Origin: an uncultured Erysipelotrichaceae bacterium
GTDB taxonomy: Bacteria > Bacillota_I > Bacilli_A > Erysipelotrichales > Coprobacillaceae
Length of the DNA stretch: 6,181 bases
Direction of reading: 5' to 3'
NCBI GenBank assembly: GCA_945981915.1
Contig: CAMFRJ010000080.1
Location: 1 to 6,181, forward strand
Below are positions 1 through 6,181 of the stretch, piece by piece. Within the stretch, counting starts at the first letter, position 1; every line of letters begins with the position of its first letter. Under the pieces are notes generated by a model. That model was not told the origin of the DNA. It was given only the letters and a program-made list of their open reading frames with translations, and did not search any database. Both the position numbers and the translations under genes were made by a program.

Positions 1-11
1 CTGTTATAATA

Positions 12-25
12 TGAAAACGCTTTCT
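12..25. promoter_or_regulatory. cre-like catabolite repression site
   Basis: TGAAAACGCTTTCT matches the CcpA operator consensus TGWAANCGNTNWCA at 13 of 14 positions (the last base differs), and its reverse complement scores equally well. It lies in the 116 bases downstream of the alpha-galactosidase gene, so it most likely serves a minus-strand gene beyond the left edge. A possible promoter around it is TAGAAA (26-31), 17 bases, TATAAC (3-8) on the minus strand; the -35 match is weak. Confidence 0.6.
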
Positions 26-46
26 TTTCTATTATTGTAATAGAAA
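26..46. repeat. 9-bp inverted repeat, operator-like
   Basis: TTTCTATTA and TAATAGAAA are perfect arms around TTG, directly next to the cre-like site. No T-run follows on either strand, so a terminator is unlikely; a binding site for a dimeric regulator of the gene to the left is the simplest reading. The rest of 47-116 is A/T-rich, and I see no convincing terminator for the alpha-galactosidase gene there. Confidence 0.5.
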
Positions 47-116
47 TGGAAGATAAAAACGAGTGATTTTGTAAAAAAAATGAAAAAAATTCTATAAAAG
101 AGGTATAAATAAAAAT

Positions 117-2321
117 TTAAGGCTTTTTTTCTTGAATAATGAACAATTGAGAACGATAATCACCAAAATCACTATGATTTTCACCACAAGATTCATCACT
201 GATCACTAATCCAATATTCATCAGTTCATCACCGTAATATTCTTGCTGGTTAATGATATATAACTTCTGTTCATCTAATCCAGATAAACGCACACGACGA
301 TAACCAACATTGACTTCTTGTAAAGTTCGATAATAACCTATAATCGCTAAACTTTGTTGATCATTGACAACCATCCACATTGTTTCATTTCCTTCAAAAG
401 GACTTAGTAGACGATAAAAACGCCCAAACTGGAGAAGTTGGCGATATTGTTTCATAAAAGAAATCTGAGCTTTGATCATTTCTTTTTCGTCATGATTTAA
501 TTGTAAAACATCTAGTTCATAACCAAATGTACCAAAGTATGCAACGTTTGCACGTGTTGATAAAGGCGTTAAGCGTTTCAATTGATGATTAGGAATAGCA
601 GATACATGGCTTCCCATGGAAGAAATTGGATAAACCAGTGATGTTCCATATTGGATTTTTAAACGCTCAATAGCGTCACTATCATCACTCGTCCATGTTT
701 GTGGAGCATAGTAAAGCATTCCAGGATCGAAACGTCCACCACCGCTGGCACATGATTCAAATAAAATATGGGGATATCTTTGTATCAAATGTTCATAAAG
801 ACGATAAACACCTAAAATATATTCATGGTAAACACGTCCTTGTTTTTGATACATTGAATAGACTTCAGACATACTTCTGTTCATATCCCATTTGATATAA
901 TCTAAATGACTTTCATCAATGATCTTTACCATCATTTCTTCAATATAATTCACGACATCTGGATTAGAAAAATCAAGAACATATTGATGACGACCATGAC
1001 TGACATGCCTTTGAGGGGCTTGTAAAACCCATTCAGGATGTTTTTGATAAAGTAAAGAATCATAACTAATCATTTCACTTTCAAACCATAATCCAAATTG
1101 AAGTCCCATCTGATGAATCTTACTTGATAAATAACCTATACCATGAGGTAGTTTTTTTAAATTAACAAACCAATCACCAAGACTACTGTGATCATTATTT
1201 CGTTTACCAAACCAGCCATCATCCAAAACAAACAATTCAATTCCTAATTCCTGACTGGCCTTAGCCATATCTAATATTTTTTGTTCATTAAAATCAAAAT
1301 AAGTTCCTTCCCAATTATTGATTAAAATTGGTCTACTTTTTCCTTTATAATGGCCTCTGATTAAATGATCGTTAAATAAAGTATGAAAATTTTGTGACAA
1401 AACATTGAGACCATGATGACTATAAACAATCAAAGCTTCAGGGCTTTGAAAAGCTTCACCATGTTTGAGTTCATATTGAAAAGTGGCGGGATGGATACCA
1501 GCTTGTACTCGTGCAACGTGATATGTATCTACATCGACACTCATTAAAAAATTACCGCTATATACAAGACTAAAACCGATAACTTCACCATCATTTTCAT
1601 CACAATGAGGTCTTTTTAAAGCGAGAAAAGGATTAAAATGATGAGAAGAATGTCCACGCAAAGAGGCAATAGATTGCATACCTTCTCTTAGTGGAGAAGA
1701 TTTGATATGTCTTTCTCTTGACCAGGCTCCTGTTAATTCAATCATATCATATTGACAATCAGGGAGATCAAGCGATAATGACATGAGTGAATGGAGTTGA
1801 ATGGGATCATGTCCATGATTTTTTAAATAACTATTTCTAGCAATCACAGGTAAATTTTCGAATATTGTATAAGATAAAACCAATTCTAAATTTAATAAAT
1901 GATCAACAAGATAGATTTTTAATGTTGTTGCATCTTGCACGTTGTTGCAATAGGTTGCAGGCAGATCAGGGAGCTTCTCTTTACCTTGAAAAATACAATG
2001 ATGGTCATAAACAAATTCCAAAAGGTGGTTACCATCACCATGTTCAACGTCAATAGCGCTTTGTTTGAAATCACCTGTAAAGAGTACCGGAAATTCTTGT
2101 TTGATATGTTCTTTCGCATAGGTTAAATCATCCTGGAAGTAACAAGGTGACATCGGGCGAGGGGCCAGTTCTAATAAATAATCGAATTGTTCTTTATCAT
2201 GGACTCTTTTTCCAAAATAAAGTTGTCCCAGATCATGACTAGGTAAGATTTTCATGAGATAACTTATTGATTGATTATATAAATGAAAAGTTTGAGATTG
2301 TTGATGATATATGATTGGCAT
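117..2321 (-). CDS. GH36 alpha-galactosidase
   Basis: Retaining alpha-galactosidase of glycoside hydrolase family 36, expected to release terminal alpha-1,6-galactose from melibiose, raffinose and stachyose in the cytoplasm. At 734 residues it has the usual length of the large, tetramer-forming bacterial GH36 enzymes. Residues about 1-320 form the N-terminal beta-sandwich, the middle is the TIM barrel and the end from about 640 is a small beta domain. Visible motifs are NNWEGTYFDF (335-344), LDDGW (366-370, sugar-binding aspartates), YIKWDMN with nucleophile D479, CASGGGR (524-530) and WTSDDSDA (543-550) holding the acid/base, probably D549; the 70-residue spacing matches my memory of characterised GH36 enzymes. 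There is no signal peptide or membrane segment. The ATG is set by AAAGGAG at 2329-2335, 7 bases upstream. Only 42 bases separate it from the tRNA, and that gap contains a terminator, so its promoter is unclear. Names such as rafA, aga or melA cannot be chosen from sequence alone. Confidence 0.96.
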   Translation of the reverse strand: MPIIYHQQSQTFHLYNQSISYLMKILPSHDLGQLYFGKRVHDKEQFDYLLELAPRPMSPCYFQDDLTYAKEHIKQEFPVLFTGDFKQSAIDVEHGDGNHLLEFVYDHHCIFQGKEKLPDLPATYCNNVQDATTLKIYLVDHLLNLELVLSYTIFENLPVIARNSYLKNHGHDPIQLHSLMSLSLDLPDCQYDMIELTGAWSRERHIKSSPLREGMQSIASLRGHSSHHFNPFLALKRPHCDENDGEVIGFSLVYSGNFLMSVDVDTYHVARVQAGIHPATFQYELKHGEAFQSPEALIVYSHHGLNVLSQNFHTLFNDHLIRGHYKGKSRPILINNWEGTYFDFNEQKILDMAKASQELGIELFVLDDGWFGKRNNDHSSLGDWFVNLKKLPHGIGYLSSKIHQMGLQFGLWFESEMISYDSLLYQKHPEWVLQAPQRHVSHGRHQYVLDFSNPDVVNYIEEMMVKIIDESHLDYIKWDMNRSMSEVYSMYQKQGRVYHEYILGVYRLYEHLIQRYPHILFESCASGGGRFDPGMLYYAPQTWTSDDSDAIERLKIQYGTSLVYPISSMGSHVSAIPNHQLKRLTPLSTRANVAYFGTFGYELDVLQLNHDEKEMIKAQISFMKQYRQLLQFGRFYRLLSPFEGNETMWMVVNDQQSLAIIGYYRTLQEVNVGYRRVRLSGLDEQKLYIINQQEYYGDELMNIGLVISDESCGENHSDFGDYRSQLFIIQEKKP

Positions 2322-2335
2322 AGTTTTTCTCCTTT

Positions 2336-2358
2336 AAAAAAAGATAGCCAAAGCTATC
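2336..2358 (-). terminator. Rho-independent terminator after tRNA-Thr
   Basis: On the minus strand GATAGC-TTTG-GCTATC forms a perfect 6-bp stem with a 4-base loop, followed by seven Ts (2336-2342). It begins 5 bases after the tRNA CCA end. Its U-run almost touches the AAAGGAG of the alpha-galactosidase gene, so it lies in that gene's leader. Confidence 0.85.
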
Positions 2359-2363
2359 AAAAA

Positions 2364-2439
2364 TGGTGCTGGAGGTCGGATTCGAACCGACAACCTACTG
2401 ATTACGGGTCAGTTGCTCTGCCGTTAGAGCTACACCAGC
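2364..2439 (-). tRNA. tRNA-Thr, anticodon CGU, CCA encoded
   Basis: A full cloverleaf folds: acceptor GCTGGTG (2433-2439) with CTCCAGC (2368-2374), D stem GCTC/GAGC, anticodon stem ACTGA/TCAGT, a 5-base variable loop, and T stem GTCGG/CCGAC around TTCGAAT, then discriminator A and an encoded CCA. The anticodon loop (2402-2408) is CCCGTAA, giving anticodon CGU (2404-2406) for threonine codon ACG; the ACTGA/TCAGT stem and AGGTT variable loop resemble Firmicutes tRNA-Thr. Three positions are odd: C33 where U33 is nearly universal, U instead of A at position 14, and a U6-U67 mismatch in the acceptor stem. ACG is normally also readable by tRNA-Thr(UGU), so this species may be dispensable. It sits between two hairpins, 17 bases after the pyrI stop. 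It is either a functional divergent tRNA or an early-decaying one. Confidence 0.88.
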
Positions 2440-2463
2440 AAAATAAGAGAAAACTCTTATTTT
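2440..2463 (-). terminator. A/U-rich hairpin at pyrI end, probable weak terminator
   Basis: AAAATAAGAG and CTCTTATTTT form a 10-bp perfect inverted repeat around a TTTT loop, overlapping the pyrI stop codon and ending one base before tRNA position 1. In the pyr direction the 3' arm supplies only a short T-run, so termination would be modest; it may instead be a processing or stabilising hairpin. The tail on the plus strand is also T-rich, but no plus-strand gene needs it. Confidence 0.55.
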
Positions 2464-2876
2464 TCTACTTTTGTTTCACAATATAGACAACGGTAGATAT
2501 GTTTTTTCTCATTAGCAAGATAGAAGACATGGTCTAAATCTTGTTCAACAGATGTAATACATCTTGGGTTTTTACATTTTTCAATGTTTATGATTTTTTG
2601 AGGCAATTTTAATTTTTTCTTTTCTACAAGTTTTCCCTCTTTAATGATACAAACGGTAATATTAGGATCTAAATATCCTAAAACATCTAAATCGATTTTT
2701 AATTCATTGTCTATTTTTAAGATATCTTTACGTCCCATTTTATTAGATTTGACATTTTTAATGATAGCAACAGAACAATCAAGTTTATCTAAGCCTAAAG
2801 CTTCATAAACCTTCATGGCATTACCAGCTCTAATGTGATCTAAGACGATACCATTAATAATACTATCTATTTTCAT
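2457..2876 (-). CDS. pyrI: Aspartate carbamoyltransferase regulatory chain PyrI
   Basis: Regulatory subunit of class B aspartate transcarbamoylase; it binds effector nucleotides (CTP/ATP in known enzymes) and holds PyrB trimers together. With the start chosen here it has 139 residues, a little shorter than the roughly 150 of E. coli. The N-terminal allosteric domain shows [11 protein letters not shown] (8-18) and [10 protein letters not shown] (48-57), matching the E. coli GTVIDHIPA and GRKDLIKIEN segments that line the nucleotide site. The C-terminal zinc domain has all four ligands, C101-x4-C106 and C130-x2-C133, offset by exactly 8 from E. coli 109/114/138/141. I chose ATG at 2876 because GAGG at 2886-2889 lies 9 bases upstream; an in-frame TTG at 2885 would give 142 residues but directly abuts that GAGG. 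The gene overlaps the end of pyrB by 14 bases, implying translational coupling and matched subunit output. Confidence 0.95.
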   Translation of the reverse strand: MKIDSIINGIVLDHIRAGNAMKVYEALGLDKLDCSVAIIKNVKSNKMGRKDILKIDNELKIDLDVLGYLDPNITVCIIKEGKLVEKKKLKLPQKIINIEKCKNPRCITSVEQDLDHVFYLANEKKHIYRCLYCETKVEK

Positions 2877-3804
2877 TTCTAGCAACCTCGTTTTCTAGAC
2901 CTAACATTTTTAAAATAAGAGCCATGCGAATATAACGCCCATTTTGAACCTGATCAAAATATTTAGCTCGTGGATCATCATCAACTTCAGTAGCAATTTC
3001 ATTAACACGAGGCAAAGGATGTAAAATTGTTAGATCTGGTTTAGAATTTTCAATTTTTTTCAAATCGAGAATATATGTATCTTTTAAACGAATGTAATCT
3101 TGTTCATTAAAGAAACGTTCTCTTTGAACACGTGTCATATATAAAATATCTAGTTCTCCAATGACTTCTTCAATACTTCTAACCTCTTTATAGTTTAAAT
3201 GATTTTCTTCTAAAAGATCATTTCTTAAATATTCAGGAATCTTTAATTCCTCAGGTGATATAAAGACAAAATGAACATCTTCATATCTTGAAAGAGCTTT
3301 TGTTAAAGAATGAACAGTACGACCGAATTTCAAATCTCCACAAAAACCAATGGTCAAATGATCCAATCTTCCTTTTTCTCTTGAGATAGTCAATAAATCA
3401 GTCAAAGTTTGTGTAGGATGGTTATGTCCACCATCACCAGCATTAATAAGAGGAACTTTACTTCGTCTCATCGCAACTAAAGGAGCGCCTTCTTTAGGAT
3501 GCCTCATCGCAATAATATCGCTATAACAAGAAACAGTCCAAATTGTATCAGTTACACTTTCCCCTTTTGAAGCAGAACTATTGCTACCACTAGAAAAACC
3601 TAAAACACTACCACCCAATGATAACATAGCAGATTCAAATGATAAACGAGTTCTGGTACTTGGTTCAAAAAAGAGTGTTGCTAGGATCTTATGACGACAA
3701 ACATCTTGATAGCGTGTTCTATCTTTAATGATATCATTGGCGATATCAATTAATTCATCAATTTCTTCAACACTGAGATCCATAGGATCAATTAAATATT
3801 TCAT
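2863..3804 (-). CDS. pyrB: Aspartate carbamoyltransferase catalytic chain PyrB
   Basis: Transfers the carbamoyl group from carbamoyl phosphate to aspartate, the committed step of de novo pyrimidine synthesis, in the cytoplasm as a trimer that joins PyrI dimers. It has 313 residues, essentially the E. coli length (about 310). The carbamoyl-phosphate domain carries FEPSTRTR (46-53), the SKGES loop from the neighbouring chain (79-83) and HPTQ (129-132). The aspartate domain carries TRVQRER (224-230) and HPLPR (262-266). All the usual catalytic residues are present. ATG 3804 is preceded by AAGGAGG (3811-3817) at 6 bases. Its own promoter lies just upstream, and pyrI overlaps its 3' end. No other pyr gene lies in the window. 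Confidence 0.98.
   Translation of the reverse strand: MKYLIDPMDLSVEEIDELIDIANDIIKDRTRYQDVCRHKILATLFFEPSTRTRLSFESAMLSLGGSVLGFSSGSNSSASKGESVTDTIWTVSCYSDIIAMRHPKEGAPLVAMRRSKVPLINAGDGGHNHPTQTLTDLLTISREKGRLDHLTIGFCGDLKFGRTVHSLTKALSRYEDVHFVFISPEELKIPEYLRNDLLEENHLNYKEVRSIEEVIGELDILYMTRVQRERFFNEQDYIRLKDTYILDLKKIENSKPDLTILHPLPRVNEIATEVDDDPRAKYFDQVQNGRYIRMALILKMLGLENEVARNENR
2886..2889 (-). promoter_or_regulatory. Shine-Dalgarno site deciding the pyrI start
   Basis: GAGG lies inside the pyrB coding sequence, 9 bases before ATG 2876 and with zero spacing to TTG 2885, which favours the ATG as the pyrI start. Confidence 0.7.
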
Positions 3805-3824
3805 AGATATCCTCCTTGTTTTTT

Positions 3825-3853
3825 ATTATAACATTGTCTTTTCTTTCTATAAA
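3825..3853 (-). promoter_or_regulatory. Promoter of pyrBI (extended -10)
   Basis: A consensus TATAAT (3825-3830) is preceded by TGT, giving an extended -10. At 17 bases is TTTATA (3848-3853), a 4/6 match to TTGACA that lies inside the end of the hydrolase gene. The predicted start near 3818 would leave a leader of roughly 14 bases, little more than the Shine-Dalgarno site, with no room for a PyrR-type attenuator. Confidence 0.7.
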
Positions 3854-4725
3854 TGACTTTTTATAAAATTAATGATACAATGATAAACATCATCAACATA
3901 GAAAATAGAACGCCCATGGTCAGCATTGTTGACTCTGGCCAATTGCACATCAAAATGCTTCTCTTTGAGTTTTTGATATAGCTCAACGCTTTGGGTAAAG
4001 GGCACAACATGATCTTTACTTCCATGTAAAATCAAAATAGGAGGCAATGAATCATTTTGTTCAATATAGTTGATAGGAGAAGCTATCGCCATACTCTTTT
4101 CATCAGTATGCCCTTGTCCCATAAAATCAAGCGAACTATTTTCATCATAATGATATTTACTATACCATTCATTCATTGTCAAAAAATTCGTGACACCATA
4201 AAGATCAATACATCCTTTTAATGGTGGAAGTATTGATTTTTCTTGATCAAAGAGGCCTTGATTGTATGTGAACAATGTCATTAAAGCTGTATGTCCACCA
4301 GAAGAATCACCTGATAAATATAATTGGTGAATATCTATTGGATATTGATCAGCATTTCTTTCAATAAAGCGAATTGCTTTTTTGGTATCAATGATCTGCG
4401 TTGGAAAATGATATTGAGGACTATGACGATATTGAATAATCGCATAGGCAATACCACTTTTGACAATCGGCATGAAATCAAAGATATGATCAGCCATATC
4501 TTGTTTATACCAACCAGATCCTTGAACATGAATCACCAAAGGATATTTTCTCTTTTCATCTAAAATAGTATTTGGAAAAAGAAAACGAATCATACAACCA
4601 TCTTGATATTCAACATCTTTCATCCGACAACGTAAGTTGTCTTTTTTTCCCTCTAGTTCAATCACACCATCGATCTTTTGATCATAACTAGGAAATGCAT
4701 CATAACTATAATTTTCTACTTTCAT
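3847..4725 (-). CDS. Alpha/beta-hydrolase, esterase/lipase-like (BD-FAE/HSL type)
   Basis: Cytosolic serine hydrolase of the alpha/beta fold, 292 residues, with no signal peptide or membrane segment. HVQGSGW (66-72) sits where related esterases carry the HGGGW oxyanion loop. GDSSGG (139-144) contains the nucleophile elbow with S141 as likely nucleophile, HGSKDHVVP (234-242) supplies acid D238, and NADHGRS (267-273) supplies H270. The order and spacing of the triad fit carboxylesterases and acetyl-xylan or feruloyl esterase-like enzymes. The substrate cannot be told; an acyl-ester on a sugar or small molecule is a guess, and a peptidase role is less likely at this length. ATG 4725 follows AAGGAGG (4731-4737) at 5 bases. 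A terminator directly precedes that site, so expression depends on read-through from the PurF-like gene or a promoter inside it. I see no hairpin after its stop; the pyrB promoter begins there. Confidence 0.88.
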   Translation of the reverse strand: MKVENYSYDAFPSYDQKIDGVIELEGKKDNLRCRMKDVEYQDGCMIRFLFPNTILDEKRKYPLVIHVQGSGWYKQDMADHIFDFMPIVKSGIAYAIIQYRHSPQYHFPTQIIDTKKAIRFIERNADQYPIDIHQLYLSGDSSGGHTALMTLFTYNQGLFDQEKSILPPLKGCIDLYGVTNFLTMNEWYSKYHYDENSSLDFMGQGHTDEKSMAIASPINYIEQNDSLPPILILHGSKDHVVPFTQSVELYQKLKEKHFDVQLARVNNADHGRSIFYVDDVYHCIINFIKSHL

Positions 4726-4737
4726 AATAGCCTCCTT

Positions 4738-4766
4738 AAAAAAATACTAGAGATTACTCTAGTATT
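4738..4766 (-). terminator. Rho-independent terminator of the PurF-like gene
   Basis: AATACTAGAG (4743-4752) and CTCTAGTATT (4757-4766) are perfect 10-bp arms around a 4-base loop, followed on the minus strand by seven Ts (4738-4744, partly within the arm). The 5' arm overlaps the TAA stop of the PurF-like gene and the U-run ends exactly where the AAGGAGG of the hydrolase gene begins. Confidence 0.85.
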
Positions 4767-6171
4767 ATTCTTTTCCATCAAAGCAATATGTACAGATTTT
4801 ATCTGGATCAATGCCAATGGCTTCTAACATATCATCTAAACGATTGAAACGTAAAGACGTGAAATTCAATTCTTTTCTAATATCTTCTACCATTGCTTCA
4901 TATTCTGGTGTATCAGGATCAGCATAAGTTTTTAACATATTAATATCATTATCACCTTCACGTTTTCTGATGACACGACGGGCAATAAGATCCATTTCAC
5001 TAGTACTTCTTGAGAAGTTTAAATATTTGCAGCCATACATAATAGGTGGACATGCTGGTCTAATATGTACCTCTTTAGCACCATTACTGTATAAATATTC
5101 AGTTGTATCTCTAAGTTGTGTACCACGTACGATAGAATCATCAATTAATAATAAAGATTTATCTTTGATCAAACTTGCGATAGGAATCAATTTCATCTTA
5201 GCAATTAAATTTCTATCAGCTTGAATTTGTGGCATAAAAGAACGAGGCCATGTTGGTGTATATTTAATAAATGGTCTGGCATATCTAATTTTTGATTCAT
5301 TAGAATAACCGATTGCATGAGCAATACCACTATCTGGAACACCAGCGACCATATCAATATCTTTGATATGATCACGTTTTGCCATTAAGCGACCACATTC
5401 ATAACGCATTTCTTCAACATTTCGCCCTTCATAACAGCTTGTTGGGTAACCATAATATACCCATAAAAATGAGCAAATTTTCATTTTATCGTTGGCTTCT
5501 ATAAGTGTTTCAACACCTTCGCTTGTCATGAAACAAACTTCACCAGGCCCTAATTCCTTATAAAACGAATAACCTAAATTTAAATAAGCATGCGATTCAA
5601 AAGAAGCACAATAGCTACCTTCTTTATGTCCGACATTTAAAGGGGTTCTTCCTAATTTATCTCTGACAAGATATAAACCATTTTTTGTCATCAAAATGAA
5701 AGAAATAGATCCTTTTACTTTTCTTAACACGTTCATGATACCATCAACATATGTTTCTTTTTGATTAATCACAGAAGCAACTAATTCGGTTTGATTCACT
5801 TCACCACCAGACATTTCTAAAAAATGAGTATGTCCATTATTAAAAGCTTCTTCAATCAATTCATCCATGTTAGTGACCTTACCAACACTGACGATTGCAT
5901 AACTTCCTAATTTACTATTGACAAGTAAAGGTTGAGGTTCATTATCTGAAATACAACCAATACCTAAATTTCCATCCATTTCTTTAACATCATTTTCAAA
6001 TTTAGTTCTAAAAGGTGAATTTGAAATATTATGGATTGCACGGTTAAAACCATTTTTACCATAAACAGCCATCCCACCTTTTTTTGTTCCTAAATGAGAA
6101 TGATAGTCAACACCGAAAAATAAATCAGTCACACAGTTTTGTCGACTAGCGACACCAAACATACCACCCAT
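4765..6171 (-). CDS. purF: PurF-family amidophosphoribosyltransferase with degenerate glutaminase domain
   Basis: PurF makes 5-phosphoribosylamine from PRPP and glutamine, the first step of purine synthesis; the symbol here denotes the family. The protein has 468 residues. The phosphoribosyltransferase half looks intact: GVPDSG (277-282) and the PRPP signature LLIDDSIVRGTQ (341-352). Cysteines 233 (KICSF), 381, 460 and 463 (CTYC) align with the four [4Fe-4S] ligands of B. subtilis PurF. The N-terminal Ntn domain (about 1-230) is altered: the usual CGVFG start is GGMFG (2-6), HRGQ reads HLGT (26-29), HVRYST reads CISDNE (73-78), and HNGNL reads SVGKV (95-99). Glutamine hydrolysis is therefore doubtful; ammonia use, a partner glutaminase or another role are possible. 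I recall similar MGG(F/M)FG proteins in gut Firmicutes. ATG 6171 is preceded by GAG (6179-6181) at 7 bases; the window ends there and the frame is still open, so a slightly longer N-terminus cannot be fully excluded. A terminator follows. Confidence 0.92.
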   Translation of the reverse strand: MGGMFGVASRQNCVTDLFFGVDYHSHLGTKKGGMAVYGKNGFNRAIHNISNSPFRTKFENDVKEMDGNLGIGCISDNEPQPLLVNSKLGSYAIVSVGKVTNMDELIEEAFNNGHTHFLEMSGGEVNQTELVASVINQKETYVDGIMNVLRKVKGSISFILMTKNGLYLVRDKLGRTPLNVGHKEGSYCASFESHAYLNLGYSFYKELGPGEVCFMTSEGVETLIEANDKMKICSFLWVYYGYPTSCYEGRNVEEMRYECGRLMAKRDHIKDIDMVAGVPDSGIAHAIGYSNESKIRYARPFIKYTPTWPRSFMPQIQADRNLIAKMKLIPIASLIKDKSLLLIDDSIVRGTQLRDTTEYLYSNGAKEVHIRPACPPIMYGCKYLNFSRSTSEMDLIARRVIRKREGDNDINMLKTYADPDTPEYEAMVEDIRKELNFTSLRFNRLDDMLEAIGIDPDKICTYCFDGKE

Positions 6172-6181
6172 ATTGTTTCTC

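Noticed and set aside
70..116. Possible terminator for the alpha-galactosidase gene in the T-rich stretch after its stop
   Set aside because: There are T-runs on the minus strand but no stem of useful length ahead of them.
695..895. Plus-strand open frame opposite the alpha-galactosidase gene
   Set aside because: It lies inside a clearly coding GH36 gene, has no recognisable protein features and has no Shine-Dalgarno support; the other short frames at 1865-2126, 4324-4563 and 4970-5224 are rejected on the same grounds.
2283..2486. Plus-strand open frame across the tRNA gene
   Set aside because: It is a reading through the antisense of the tRNA, both hairpins and two gene ends, and shows no protein family.
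2462..2490. Possible minus-strand promoter for the tRNA: TTGTCT, 17 bases, TAGAAA
   Set aside because: Each box matches only 4 of 6 consensus positions in an A/T-rich coding end, which is expected by chance; too weak to annotate.
2877..2885. TTG start for pyrI giving 142 residues
   Set aside because: The only Shine-Dalgarno-like site, GAGG, directly abuts the TTG, while ATG 2876 has 9-base spacing and gives an N-terminus close to the family.
3805..3846. PyrR attenuator or terminator between hydrolase and pyrB
   Set aside because: The gap is 42 bases, mostly promoter and Shine-Dalgarno site, and contains no hairpin.
1..6181. Mobile element, CRISPR array, toxin-antitoxin or defence genes
   Set aside because: No transposase, integrase, direct-repeat array or related protein is visible; the tRNA has no duplicated 3' fragment that would mark an attachment site within the window.

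Overview
The window looks like an A+T-rich (low G+C by eye) Firmicutes chromosome. Short gaps, strong AAGGAGG-type Shine-Dalgarno sites, a CcpA-type cre-like site and a Bacillus-type PurF cysteine pattern all fit. The protein flavour (cytosolic GH36 alpha-galactosidase, pyrBI pair, gut-type PurF paralogue) suggests a gut anaerobe, perhaps Erysipelotrichia/Coprobacillaceae; that assignment is an inference from memory, not a search. Every gene lies on the minus strand, so transcription runs from high to low coordinates.

In transcription order: (1) 6171-4765, a PurF-family amidophosphoribosyltransferase whose phosphoribosyltransferase half looks intact but whose N-terminal glutaminase half has lost its catalytic cysteine and glutamine-binding motifs. 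(2) A terminator hairpin overlapping its stop codon, whose U-run leads straight into the Shine-Dalgarno site of an alpha/beta-hydrolase (4725-3847). (3) A good extended -10 promoter in a 42-base gap, driving pyrB and pyrI (3804-2457), the catalytic and regulatory chains of aspartate carbamoyltransferase, with a short coding overlap. (4) An A/U-rich hairpin over the pyrI stop, then a tRNA-Thr(CGU) gene (2439-2364) with several departures from the tRNA consensus, then a second clear terminator. (5) A 734-residue GH36 alpha-galactosidase (2321-117), followed by 116 bases holding a cre-like site and a 9-bp inverted repeat that probably regulate a gene left of the window.

The genes do not form one pathway. 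PurF-type chemistry belongs to purine synthesis, PyrBI commits carbon to pyrimidines, the GH36 enzyme releases galactose from raffinose-type sugars, and the hydrolase is of unknown substrate. The most unusual points are the glutaminase-dead PurF paralogue, the non-canonical tRNA, and the repeated arrangement of a terminator abutting the next gene's ribosome-binding site. I see no mobile element, CRISPR array, defence system or frameshifted gene, and nothing I would call a wholly new system.
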